A stretch of DNA of 22,821 nt from assembly GCA_964436465.1 (NCBI GenBank), contig CAYTCV010000025.1, forward strand, positions 1 through 22,821, written 5' to 3'. The position numbers and the translations under genes were made by a program. The notes beneath the pieces are model-generated. The model had not been told where the DNA came from. It ran no database searches and worked only from the letters and a program-made list of their open reading frames with translations. Position 1 is the first letter of the stretch, and each line of letters opens with the position of its first letter. Below, in pieces: positions 1-7,064 of the stretch. Origin of the DNA: RBG-13-66-14 sp964436465 (GTDB taxonomy: Bacteria; RBG-13-66-14).

Positions 1-24
1 GACTTTCACCCCTAACCCGCCGGG

Positions 25-1626
25 TCAGACGTACCCCCGCAGGCCGGCGTAATCGGCGGGGTCCTCGCCCCGCTCGCGCATCCCGTCGAGGAACTCCGCC
101 AGCGCGGTGTCCGTATCCAGGACCGACCCCCCCGCCATCCGGTAGAGGTAAACCCGCCGCCCGTCCTCGGGGCGGACGGACACCAGCTCCCGGTCGGCCC
201 AGAGCGGAACGATTTCCCCCGAGGCCGTCTCCACCACCGGCACCTGGGCGTTCTCCTGGTCCGGGAAGAGCGGCGCCTCCTCCCGCAGCTCCTGGAGAAC
301 GCGGGCCAGCGGCACGCCGGAACGCAACGCACCGGTCCGCAGGCGGCTGTAGGAGGTCTCGATTCGGGCCCCCTGGAGCGCCCACCGCAGCGCGGCGAAC
401 TCGAACCGCCGCATGTTGTCCGCCGTGTAGAGCGCCTCGTTGTAAACCGTCACCCCGGACTTCCGCAGGCGCGTGATGACCGTCACCGCTTCGGGGGTGA
501 CCTCGTAGGCGTGGCAGAAGCGGGACATCAGCCCCACCTCGAGCTGGGTCGGCTTTATGTACCGGGAGATGATTTTCGTCAACAGGGCGGTGAATCGCTG
601 GGGCATTACCACGGGGAAGTTGGAGCGGATGAGGATGCGCCGGAGGTGCTTGTAGCGCGAAAGCCCGGCCAGTATTCCCTCGACCTTGGAGTCGGTCAGG
701 CACAGGACGTCGCCCCCGCCGATGACCGCCTCCCAGACCTCCGGGTTGTCGCCGAACCATTCCAGGGCCGAGCGGAGCTTGGAGTCGGTGACGTCCAGCT
801 CGGTGGTCGGCGGCTCGTAGCACGAGTACTGGGGGGAGGCCAGGCAGGGCTTGACCAGGGCGCTGAAGGGGTTGAGCTGCTCGACGAGGAGCGGAGCGCC
901 GCCCGACTCCCCGCCGTCGTCGGTCGCCCTCACCGCCGTGACCGGCGGCAGGACGCGGTTGCGCAGTGACCGGTCGAAGAGCCCCCCGGGTTCCTCGTCG
1001 AAGAGGGAGAGGTAGTAGGGGGTGACGGACCACCGCACCCCGGCGGCCTCCGCCGCGTCCAGCCCCGCTTTCTCGCCCTCGGAGAGCGGGATGAGGTCGG
1101 TCAGGACGGCCCGGTCGCGCACCGTGTTGCGGGTCTGCCAAATCCAGTCGTCCCACTGGCTGGGCGAACCGCCGAGCCGGTTGAGGATGCGGACGCGATT
1201 CTTGTGGCGCCGCCGGTAGACGTCCCGGTCGCTGCCCGCGGGGTACCGGGTGAGGAAGAGGGAGGCCGCGTCCCCGCCCGGCCGGCTCTCGGCCTCCTCC
1301 CGGCCGGCGAGCGCGGACAACAGGCCGTCCAGCTCGAAGAGGAAAGCCCGGGAGACCCCCTCGGTCCGCCCATCCGCCAGGGCCGCCAGGGTCGCCATCA
1401 CCGGGACGCCGGTCAGTTCCTCGGCCCAGCGGGCGGTTATCGTCTCCAGGACGTGCCGGGCGCGATGGGCGCACACCGAGGCGCACCCGGCCCCGAGCTC
1501 GGCCAGCATCCCGTGAAACAGCCGCCGGCACTCCTCGACGTCGCCGACCCCCGCGAGCCTCTCCTCGAGGCCCGGCAGACGGGAGAGCACCTCCCGGCGC
1601 CCGACGTTCGTCATCTCCTGGCTCAT
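25..1626 (-). CDS. KamA-like (lysine 2,3-aminomutase family) protein lacking the radical-SAM cysteine motif
   Basis: The 533-residue product resembles the KamA family, whose members are PLP- and [4Fe-4S]/SAM-dependent aminomutases. Visible family features are QWDDWIWQTRN (157-167), VTPYYLSLFD (201-210), a glycine-rich GGGD (303-306) followed by LTDSKVEGIL, and RSNFPVVMPQRFT (334-346), equivalent to the family's RIGTRxPVVLPQRIT. Residues 1-130 form an extra helical N-terminal region not found in minimal KamA. Where the family has CxxxCxxC there is only C261-x7-C269, and I see no Gly-rich lysine segment for PLP near the C-terminus. It may therefore be a divergent enzyme or a non-catalytic relative. 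I chose the ATG at 1626, which has GGAG-type sequence upstream. A further in-frame ATG at 1686 (just after GGTGAGG) is possible; an extension to 1914 would run across the opposing gene's promoter and start and is unlikely. The gene stands alone, divergent from the PPIase operon. Confidence 0.75.
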   Translation of the reverse strand: MSQEMTNVGRREVLSRLPGLEERLAGVGDVEECRRLFHGMLAELGAGCASVCAHRARHVLETITARWAEELTGVPVMATLAALADGRTEGVSRAFLFELDGLLSALAGREEAESRPGGDAASLFLTRYPAGSDRDVYRRRHKNRVRILNRLGGSPSQWDDWIWQTRNTVRDRAVLTDLIPLSEGEKAGLDAAEAAGVRWSVTPYYLSLFDEEPGGLFDRSLRNRVLPPVTAVRATDDGGESGGAPLLVEQLNPFSALVKPCLASPQYSCYEPPTTELDVTDSKLRSALEWFGDNPEVWEAVIGGGDVLCLTDSKVEGILAGLSRYKHLRRILIRSNFPVVMPQRFTALLTKIISRYIKPTQLEVGLMSRFCHAYEVTPEAVTVITRLRKSGVTVYNEALYTADNMRRFEFAALRWALQGARIETSYSRLRTGALRSGVPLARVLQELREEAPLFPDQENAQVPVVETASGEIVPLWADRELVSVRPEDGRRVYLYRMAGGSVLDTDTALAEFLDGMRERGEDPADYAGLRGYV

Positions 1627-1671
1627 CCGGCTCCGCTCCACCGGGTTCGGGACGGCACACGAAAATGGACT

Positions 1672-1739
1672 CTCCAAGTTTAACATATCCTCACCGGTTG
1701 GGCTAACCGACCCCGCTTCGTTGACACTCCAAGGTTTAA
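1672..1739. repeat. Direct repeat CTCCAAG(G)TTTAA in the divergent promoter region
   Basis: CTCCAAGTTTAA at 1672-1683 recurs as CTCCAAGGTTTAA at 1727-1739, identical apart from one extra G, with start points 55 bp apart. The right copy lies between the -35 and -10 boxes of the rightward promoter. The left copy overlaps the possible alternative start of the leftward gene at 1686. This placement would suit a regulator site shared by the two divergent genes, but with only two copies a chance match or a small duplication cannot be excluded. Confidence 0.4.
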
Positions 1740-1749
1740 GTGTTATAAA
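1721..1749 (+). promoter_or_regulatory. Sigma70-type promoter of the PPIase operon
   Basis: TTGACA at 1721-1726 and TATAAA at 1744-1749 are separated by exactly 17 bp, a near-consensus housekeeping promoter in otherwise GC-rich DNA. Transcription would start near 1756, leaving a leader of about 50 nt before the ATG at 1808, with a purine/G-rich GGGGG run upstream of that start. The match argues against translation starting upstream of 1808, since the longest open frame begins at the -35 box itself. Confidence 0.8.
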
Positions 1750-1807
1750 GGGGGGCCTCTTGGTCCGGAAACCTTTTACACGTCGTACCCGACGGGGGTG
1801 CCTAAAA

Positions 1808-3793
1808 ATGCGGTTTCGACTGATTTTAACCTTCCTCGCGACGGCGGCCGTCGCCCTCCTCACGGCGGGGTGCGGCACCGAGGGCGAGACGATTCTGACC
1901 GTCGGCGGGAACACTTACACCATCGGCGACCTCGCCGACTACTACGCCCACCTGGACCCCTCCACCCGTCCCATCATCTCCAACTACGAGGACGCCCGGG
2001 ACTACCTCACCGCCTTCGGCAACAAGGTGCTCCTGGAGACGGCGGCGCGGGAGGCGGGGTACTACGAGAATCCGATGGCCGTGGCCGAGTTCGAGGGCTG
2101 GCGCCGGGGACGGCTCATCACCGCCCTCCAGCAGCAGGTGACCGCCGACGTCACCGTCACCGAGGAGGAGCTGGACGCCTGGGTGCAGCGCTACGTCTCC
2201 GAGGGCGTCAACTTCAGCCTCATACAGTTCCCCAGCCTGGCCGAGGCCCAGGCGGCCTACGAGCGGCTCAAGGCCGGCGAGGATTTCGGCAAGGTGGCTC
2301 GGGAAACCTTCTACATAAAGGGCCCCAGCGACATCTTCCTGGCCCAGGCGGGCGGTAAAAGCGACCTCCCGTTGCAGTGGAGCCCCTCCAGCCGCAACGA
2401 GGTCATCTTCGGTCTCGCCGAGGGCCGGTACTCCGAGCCCGTGTTCTACGACCTCCACAACGAGTGGGTGTACTACATCTTCCTCAACCGCGGCCCGGCG
2501 TCCAGGGACGACTTCCCCGTCACCGACGTCGACCAAATCCGCCCCCGCCTGCGCCAGGAGATGCTCTTCGAGCGGGCCAGGGCTAAATGGGACTCCTACG
2601 TCGCGGACCTGCGCTCCCGGGCGACCGTCGAGGTCAACCAGGAACTCCTGGACCAGTTCGACGCCATCCTGGAGGACATCTACCAGCGGTCCACCGACGA
2701 GGGGCTCATCGCGAGCCGCAGCACCATGCTCTCCGTCAAGCCCGAAGACCTCGTCGGCCTGGGCTCCACCATGGCCGAGCCCTCCGCCTTCGCCCGGAAA
2801 ATAGCGTCCCAGGCGAACGCGCGGCGCGTGATGTTCACCGAGTCCATCTCGCCCTTCTTCCAGGAGCACCGCAACGACTTCCTGGTGAAGGTGAACGGCG
2901 AGAGTGTGCCGCTGAGGTTCTGCACCCAGAATATCCTCATGTGGCTCCCCATCGACGACACCCGGCTCCTGCGGCCCGAATCCCGCCGCGAGCTCCTCCA
3001 GCGCTTCGTGGACACGAGCGTCAACGACCAACTGGCCCTGCAGCAGGCCGCGGAGCTCGGCCTGGACACCGCGGAGCCCCTCGCCTCCAAAATCGCCCGG
3101 AAGCAGGACGAAATCACGGTCACCCTCTTCCGCCAGGAGCGCTTCCTCGCCACCCAGCCCCGGCCCACCGAGGACCAGGTCCGACAGCGCTACGAGGAGA
3201 GCAAGAACCGCTTCGTCTACGACAAGAAGATGGCCTACTACCTGGCCGTCCTGCCCGACCGCGCGAGGGCGGAGCAGTTGCGCGCGCTGCTGGTGGACGA
3301 GGCCAACTTCTCGCCCGACGCCCAGCCCATAACGAGCCTGGCCGAGCTGGAAACCCGGGCTCCCGGCGAGCCGCTGGCCCACAATCCCGAAGAGCTGCTG
3401 CGAATAATCATCCGCGACGAGTCGGTGGACAAGAAGACCGCCAACATCCACCAGTCCGTCGAAATCGACGAGGCGGACGACTACCTCCGGCCCGGATTCG
3501 CGCACGGCAAGGGGTGGATAAGCCCGGTCATCGAGGGCGAGCGCGACGGGGTGAAGGGCTACGGAATACTCTACGTCCTGGACATCCTGCCGCCGGCCGA
3601 CCGCACCCTGGAGAACGACCCCAGCCTCTACGACTACCTCGTCGATGAGCTGATGCGCGAGGCGGAGCCCGGCCTCTTCGACTCCTTCATCGAGGAGCTC
3701 AAGAAAACCTACCCCGTGGTCTACGACGAAGACCTCGTGGAAGACCTCTTCGACGCCCTGCTGGACGCGTCTCGAACCGTACCGGAGGCCTGA
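1808..3793 (+). CDS. Lipoprotein with two SurA/PpiC-like modules (peptidyl-prolyl isomerase family)
   Basis: The 661-residue product begins with a lipoprotein signal, MRFRLILTFLATAAVALLTAGC, with Cys22 as the lipid-attachment site. Two similar halves follow. The first (about 31-275) has a helical SurA_N-like part and a PPIase-like segment containing YERLKAGEDFGKVAR (151-165) and FGLAEGRYSEPVFYD (201-215). The second (about 357-640) opens with VNGESVPLRF and repeats the helical layout, with TEDQVRQRYEESKNRFVYDKK. The parvulin parts are divergent: the GGDLGW-like loop is reduced to AGGKSDLPLQW in the first half and is hard to find in the second, so chaperone activity is more credible than isomerase activity. 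Family members hold or fold exported proteins in the periplasm. It is the first gene of a three-gene PPIase operon, 1 nt from the next start. The ATG at 1808 was chosen because it begins the signal peptide and follows the promoter. Confidence 0.8.
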   Translation: MRFRLILTFLATAAVALLTAGCGTEGETILTVGGNTYTIGDLADYYAHLDPSTRPIISNYEDARDYLTAFGNKVLLETAAREAGYYENPMAVAEFEGWRRGRLITALQQQVTADVTVTEEELDAWVQRYVSEGVNFSLIQFPSLAEAQAAYERLKAGEDFGKVARETFYIKGPSDIFLAQAGGKSDLPLQWSPSSRNEVIFGLAEGRYSEPVFYDLHNEWVYYIFLNRGPASRDDFPVTDVDQIRPRLRQEMLFERARAKWDSYVADLRSRATVEVNQELLDQFDAILEDIYQRSTDEGLIASRSTMLSVKPEDLVGLGSTMAEPSAFARKIASQANARRVMFTESISPFFQEHRNDFLVKVNGESVPLRFCTQNILMWLPIDDTRLLRPESRRELLQRFVDTSVNDQLALQQAAELGLDTAEPLASKIARKQDEITVTLFRQERFLATQPRPTEDQVRQRYEESKNRFVYDKKMAYYLAVLPDRARAEQLRALLVDEANFSPDAQPITSLAELETRAPGEPLAHNPEELLRIIIRDESVDKKTANIHQSVEIDEADDYLRPGFAHGKGWISPVIEGERDGVKGYGILYVLDILPPADRTLENDPSLYDYLVDELMREAEPGLFDSFIEELKKTYPVVYDEDLVEDLFDALLDASRTVPEA

Positions 3794-3794
3794 C

Positions 3795-4688
3795 GTGCAC
3801 CGCCCGCTCGCACTGTTGCTCGCCGCCCTCTTCCTCCTCGCCGGCTGCGGCGGGGATGAGGGCGACGAGAATGTCATCGCCACCGTCCAGGGGGAGAGAA
3901 TCACCCGGGAGGAGGCCTGGGAGCTGATGGGGGCCGACCCGGGAACGCCCATCCCCGACGAGGTGGTGGACCGCCTCATCACGCGCCGCCTGGTGCTCCG
4001 GGAGGCGCTGGACCTGGGCATCACCATCCCCGACGAGAAGGTGGAGCGCATCTACCAGGCCCTGGCGGCCAACGACGAGGTCATCCTCGCCGGCGGCCCG
4101 GCGGCCCGGATGCGGGAGCAGAAGCTCCGCGAGAAGGTCCGCGAGGACCTGCTCTACGAGGCCGTGGTCGGCCAGGAGGTCCTGGACCGGATTCAGGTCA
4201 CCGAGGCTGAAATCGCCGCGTACTACCAGGAGCACGCCGCCGAGCTCGGCGGCCGGCCGCTCCGGTTTTACCAAATCGTGACCGCCGACCGCGAGAGCGC
4301 CGACGCGGTCCTCGCCCGTCTCGAGGCGGGGGAGGATTTCGAGGAACTGGCCCGTTCGCTGTCCATCGCGCCCGAGGGCCCCGCGGGGGGGCTGGTCGAG
4401 GTGCCGGGCTCCGAGGACCTGCCGGCGGACCTGGCGGCGGCGCTCCAGGGACTGAGCGTCGGCGAGGTCGCCGGACCGGTCGAGACCGATTACGGTTTCC
4501 ACCTCCTCATGATTAAAGAACCGCCGCCGGAGGCGTCGGTCCCGCCGCTGGACATCGTCCGCGATAAAATCCACGACATCCTCTTCGATGAAAAGAGCGC
4601 GCAGGAGCGCGAAAAGTGGCTCGCCGGCCTGTGGGCCAAGGCCGAGGAGACCATCTGGCGCGCGCCCCGGGAAGAGCCGGCACAGTGA
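3795..4688 (+). CDS. Lipoprotein peptidyl-prolyl cis-trans isomerase, PpiC/PrsA type
   Basis: The 297-residue product starts at GTG, 1 nt after the preceding stop. A lipoprotein signal ends in LLAGC with Cys18. A SurA_N/trigger-factor-like helical region (about 27-135) contains VQGERITREEAWEL and a glycine-poor charged stretch. A recognisable parvulin domain spans about 150-242: ARLEAGEDFEELARSLS (174-190), the GGLVEV loop (198-203), LQGLSVGEVAGPVETDYG (217-234) and FHLLMIK. These match the family pattern in which the loop GG and the final T.YG(F/Y)H are conserved. It would be anchored to a membrane and catalyse proline isomerisation or act as a chaperone for secreted or outer-membrane proteins, like PrsA. 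The C-terminal tail is a charged amphipathic helix. Its stop overlaps the next gene's ATG by one base (TGATG), so translational coupling is likely. Confidence 0.88.
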   Translation: MHRPLALLLAALFLLAGCGGDEGDENVIATVQGERITREEAWELMGADPGTPIPDEVVDRLITRRLVLREALDLGITIPDEKVERIYQALAANDEVILAGGPAARMREQKLREKVREDLLYEAVVGQEVLDRIQVTEAEIAAYYQEHAAELGGRPLRFYQIVTADRESADAVLARLEAGEDFEELARSLSIAPEGPAGGLVEVPGSEDLPADLAAALQGLSVGEVAGPVETDYGFHLLMIKEPPPEASVPPLDIVRDKIHDILFDEKSAQEREKWLAGLWAKAEETIWRAPREEPAQ

Positions 4689-5965
4689 TGCGAACCGCCC
4701 CCATCGTCCTGGTAATTATGGCCGTCGCGGTGTCCGCCGCCGACGTGCTGGACCGCATAGCCGTCGTGGTCGCCGACGAGCCCATCCTGGTCTCGGAAAT
4801 CCGGGGGACGGTGCAGAACTACCTGGCGCAGGTCGGCGCGCAGCCCACCTCCGACGAGCTCGACCTGTTGACCAAGCAGGTTTTCGCGCACCTGGTGGCC
4901 AACCGCGTGCTGGTCCAGGAGGCCGAGCGCCGGGGGATAACCATCACCTACGCCCAGCTCGACGCCCTGGTAGCCAAACAGCTCAACCAGGCGCGCTCCT
5001 CCTACGCGACCGACGATGAGTTCGAGGCCGCCCTCGCCGGGGTCGGCCTCACCGAGGACAAGCTCGAGGACCTGTACCGCAAGCAGGCCCGGGAGGACTA
5101 CCTCATCTCTCAGCTCATGCAGCAGTACTACTCGGCCGTAATCAACATCACCGAACAGGATATAGACGACTACCTGGCGCGGTACACGTCGGACGAGGAG
5201 AGCCGGGTCGTCTACACCCTGCGCCACATCACGGCCTACGTGCGGCCCGGGCCGGACACCGAGGCCGAGGCCGAGGCCCTGGCGTCGCGCATAGCCGGTC
5301 TCGCCCGCCGCGGCGGAGACTTCTTCGCCCTCGCCGACACCTACTCCGACGCCCCCGCCGACCTGGGCGTCGTCGAGCGGGGCTCCCTCGATGAGCCCCT
5401 GGACCGGGCCATCTTCTCCCTGGCGCCGGGGGAGGTCTCCGACCCCATCCGCACGAAATACGGCTGGCACGTGGCCAAGGTCCTCGAACGCCTGGACGAC
5501 AACCACGTCCGCGCGGCCCACATCCAGCTCAACGTCCAGCCCACACCCGACGACGAGGCGCGGACCTATCAGGCCCTGGACGCCGTCCGCCGGCTGCTCG
5601 AAAGCGACCCCGCGGCGGAGGTGACCGGCACCGGCTACGAGGACATCCTCGAGGTCGACGTCCGGGAGACGCCCCGGAGCGTCCTCGAATCCACCAACGC
5701 CCCGCTGGGGGCGGAGCTGGCTACCCTGGCGCCGGGGGAGGTGTCCTCCGCCTACGGGGTGAGCGGCGGCCTGCGCGTCACCCAGCTCGTGGACCGGTCC
5801 GTGCGCCGGGAGATGACCCGCGACGAGGCCGAATCGGCCATCTACAACCAGCGCCTGCAGGAGAAGCAGACCGTGTGGGTCACCGAGCTCATCGCCAAGA
5901 CCTACATCGACGTGAAGCTGCCGGAATTGCGGGGCATCCTCGACGACGGCCCCGGCCAGCGTTGA
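4688..5965 (+). CDS. SurA-like periplasmic chaperone / peptidyl-prolyl isomerase
   Basis: The 425-residue length is close to that of Escherichia coli SurA. A short signal peptide (about 1-18, ending in AVAVSAA) is followed directly by the SurA_N hallmark VLDRIAVVVADEPILVSEI (20-38). A helical N-domain extends to about 170. The first parvulin domain (about 175-268) has RHITAYV, LARRGGDFFALADTYSDAPAD, DLGVVERGSLD and LAPGEVSDPIRTKYGWHVAKV, close to the active family consensus. A second parvulin-like domain (about 272-370) keeps AAHIQLNV and LAPGEVSSAYGVSGGLRVTQL but lacks the T.YG.H ending and looks inactive. The C-terminal helix (375-410) resembles the SurA C-terminal segment that packs on the N-domain. 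In SurA, this family escorts outer-membrane beta-barrel proteins to the Bam complex, which suits a diderm cell. It is the third and last gene of the operon. Confidence 0.88.
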   Translation: MRTAPIVLVIMAVAVSAADVLDRIAVVVADEPILVSEIRGTVQNYLAQVGAQPTSDELDLLTKQVFAHLVANRVLVQEAERRGITITYAQLDALVAKQLNQARSSYATDDEFEAALAGVGLTEDKLEDLYRKQAREDYLISQLMQQYYSAVINITEQDIDDYLARYTSDEESRVVYTLRHITAYVRPGPDTEAEAEALASRIAGLARRGGDFFALADTYSDAPADLGVVERGSLDEPLDRAIFSLAPGEVSDPIRTKYGWHVAKVLERLDDNHVRAAHIQLNVQPTPDDEARTYQALDAVRRLLESDPAAEVTGTGYEDILEVDVRETPRSVLESTNAPLGAELATLAPGEVSSAYGVSGGLRVTQLVDRSVRREMTRDEAESAIYNQRLQEKQTVWVTELIAKTYIDVKLPELRGILDDGPGQR

Positions 5966-6016
5966 GCCGCCGTCCCCTCCCTTCTGTGGGGTGAGGGTCA
6001 GGCTGTACGATAAAGC

Positions 6017-6038
6017 GGCGGGGCGTAGAAGCCCCGCC
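6017..6038. repeat. Perfect hairpin with trailing CTACAT (family A copy 1)
   Basis: GGCGGGGC (6017-6024), loop GTAGAA, then GCCCCGCC (6031-6038): an 8-bp perfect stem 52 nt after the SurA-like stop. It is followed by CTACATTTAC rather than a T-tract, so it is not a textbook intrinsic terminator, though it could stop or stabilise the operon transcript. It belongs with three other hairpins in the window that share the CCTACAT trailer. Confidence 0.6.
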
Positions 6039-6079
6039 CTACATTTACGGGGTGGGTGTCGTTGAGGGGTGTAGCGGCC

Positions 6080-6182
6080 CCCCTCTCCCCGTGGGAGAGG
6101 GGATGGGGGTGAGGGCTACCTTTTAAAAAATAACGGGCCGACCTAAACGGCGCGCCGTCGGTCGGCCCCTACATCATCACAA
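6080..6182. repeat. Composite intergenic repeat, locus 1
   Basis: Parts in order: CCCCTCTCCC (6080-6089) pairing perfectly with GGGAGAGGGG (6093-6102); GGGTGAGGG; CTACCTTTTAAAAAATAAC; then GGGCCGACC (6135-6143) pairing with GGTCGGCCC (6160-6168), inside which lies the 12-nt palindrome ACGGCGCGCCGT (6147-6158); then CCTACATCATCACA. The same series of parts recurs at 8438-8536 in the same orientation. It encodes nothing visible. A REP- or MITE-like non-autonomous element is the simplest interpretation. Confidence 0.6.
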
Positions 6183-6187
6183 TTCGC

Positions 6188-6233
6188 GGCGGCCCGCAGG
6201 GGATGCATCCCACGGGGCCGCCCTACATCATCG
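6188..6233. repeat. Nested palindrome with CCTACATCATCGC trailer (family A copy 3)
   Basis: GGCGGCCC (6188-6195) pairs with GGGCCGCC (6215-6222), and the loop itself contains the perfect palindrome GGGATGCATCCC (6200-6211). The trailer CCTACATCATCGC follows directly. The hairpin sequences differ between copies while the trailer stays constant, as expected if the arms covary while a flanking end is recognised or conserved. Confidence 0.6.
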
Positions 6234-6347
6234 CAGCGGCGCACCGACGGGCCGGGGTGAACGGCCGCCACCGCCTTTTTCCCCGACCCGGTGGCCGTGG
6301 CGGCCGGGTTTGGTTTAAGATGGAACCGAACCCATGCACGAATCATC

Positions 6348-7064
6348 ATGCCGAAAAAAATCCTCCCCCTCCTCTTCCTCCTCCCCGCCCTCGCGGCGGC
6401 CGACGACGGCGGGCTGACGCTCTGCCTCGTCCCCTCCGGCACCCCCGGAATACTCGCCTTCATCCTGCGGCCCGACCTGCCCTCCGACCCGCTCTTCCGC
6501 CCCCCGTTCTACATCGCGGCGGGCGGGGACGAGGAGAGCGACACGGTCCTGCGGCAGGTCCGGCGGGCGGAAATCCGGCGGGCCCTGCCCAACCGCCTCC
6601 CCCCGCCCCACGCCCCGGACGTCGCCATCGCGGAGTCGCAGCCGGGCGCCGTCGTGGAACGGGTCCGCGCCCTGGGCGGACCGGCGGTCCTGGTGGTGAC
6701 GGACGCCGGCCTCGCCGACGCGCGGGAGGCCCTGGCCCGGGAACTCCCCGGCGTCCGGGTCATGCCCGGTGTTCGCGCGGGCTGGGTGGGCCTCGACGCC
6801 CGGTACGATACGGGCAGCCTCGAAATCTACTCCTGGGAGTGGTGCGACCCCTGCCGCTCCTCGGGCCCCTTCGACGACTCCTTCTCGGCCTGCGGGCTGT
6901 GCTCCGGGGAGCTCGGCCCGGTCCTACCGCGCCTGGTCTGGCGCGACCGTCTGGGCCGCCTGCGTTCCCGGGAGGCGACGGTGGAGTGGCTGACCGATGA
7001 GGAGCTGGCCCCGCAGCGCGAGCTGTGGTACATGCTCCGGGGCCGCGACGCGGAGGGGCGATGA
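6348..7064 (+). CDS. Exported hypothetical protein with paired CxxC motifs
   Basis: The 238-residue product starts with a signal peptide (MPKKILPLLFLLPALAAADD, cleavage near A17). I do not recognise the family. The middle has an alternating strand/helix pattern (GPAVLVVTDAGLADAREALARELPG), which could be a small Rossmann-like or receiver-like fold. Near the C-terminus, C166-DP-C169 and C182-GL-C185 form two CxxC pairs 12 residues apart, suited to zinc or iron-sulfur binding or to disulfides. WCDPC recalls thioredoxin's WCGPC, but the surrounding fold does not match. The sequence ends in an Arg/Glu-rich tail. The start at 6348 begins the signal peptide; the longer reading adds an unconvincing N-terminus. 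The stop overlaps the next gene's start (ATGA), so the two are probably co-translated and act together. Confidence 0.7.
   Translation: MPKKILPLLFLLPALAAADDGGLTLCLVPSGTPGILAFILRPDLPSDPLFRPPFYIAAGGDEESDTVLRQVRRAEIRRALPNRLPPPHAPDVAIAESQPGAVVERVRALGGPAVLVVTDAGLADAREALARELPGVRVMPGVRAGWVGLDARYDTGSLEIYSWEWCDPCRSSGPFDDSFSACGLCSGELGPVLPRLVWRDRLGRLRSREATVEWLTDEELAPQRELWYMLRGRDAEGR

Larger units (their letters stand above)
5966..6347. other. Repeat-filled intergenic region without a gene
   Basis: These 382 nt separate the PPIase operon from the next plus-strand pair and show no credible coding sequence. They hold a truncated-looking CT-rich element (5974-6000), a perfect hairpin (6017-6038), a CT/GA hairpin (6080-6102), an A/T tract (6121-6133), two nested palindromes (6135-6168 and 6188-6222) and a 17-nt block, 6235-6251, shared with the region 8213-8576. 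No strong promoter was recognised ahead of the gene at 6348. Confidence 0.7.

Noticed and set aside
1721..1807. An N-terminal extension of the first PPIase lipoprotein starting at TTG 1721.
   Set aside because: That TTG is the first part of a TTGACA -35 box, and the extension would place 29 residues before a complete lipoprotein signal peptide.
1627..1914. An extension of the KamA-like protein by 96 residues to an ATG at 1914.
   Set aside because: The added sequence is Arg-rich without recognisable features and would overlap the opposing gene's promoter and start.
5966..6347. Rho-independent terminator with U-tract after the SurA-like gene.
   Set aside because: The hairpins are strong, but none is followed by a run of Ts; the only A/T tract (6121-6133) precedes a hairpin instead of following one.
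6843..6857. WCDPC in the exported protein as a thioredoxin active site.
   Set aside because: The flanking strands and the cis-proline region of thioredoxins are not seen, and a second CxxC pair 12 residues later fits metal binding or disulfides better.
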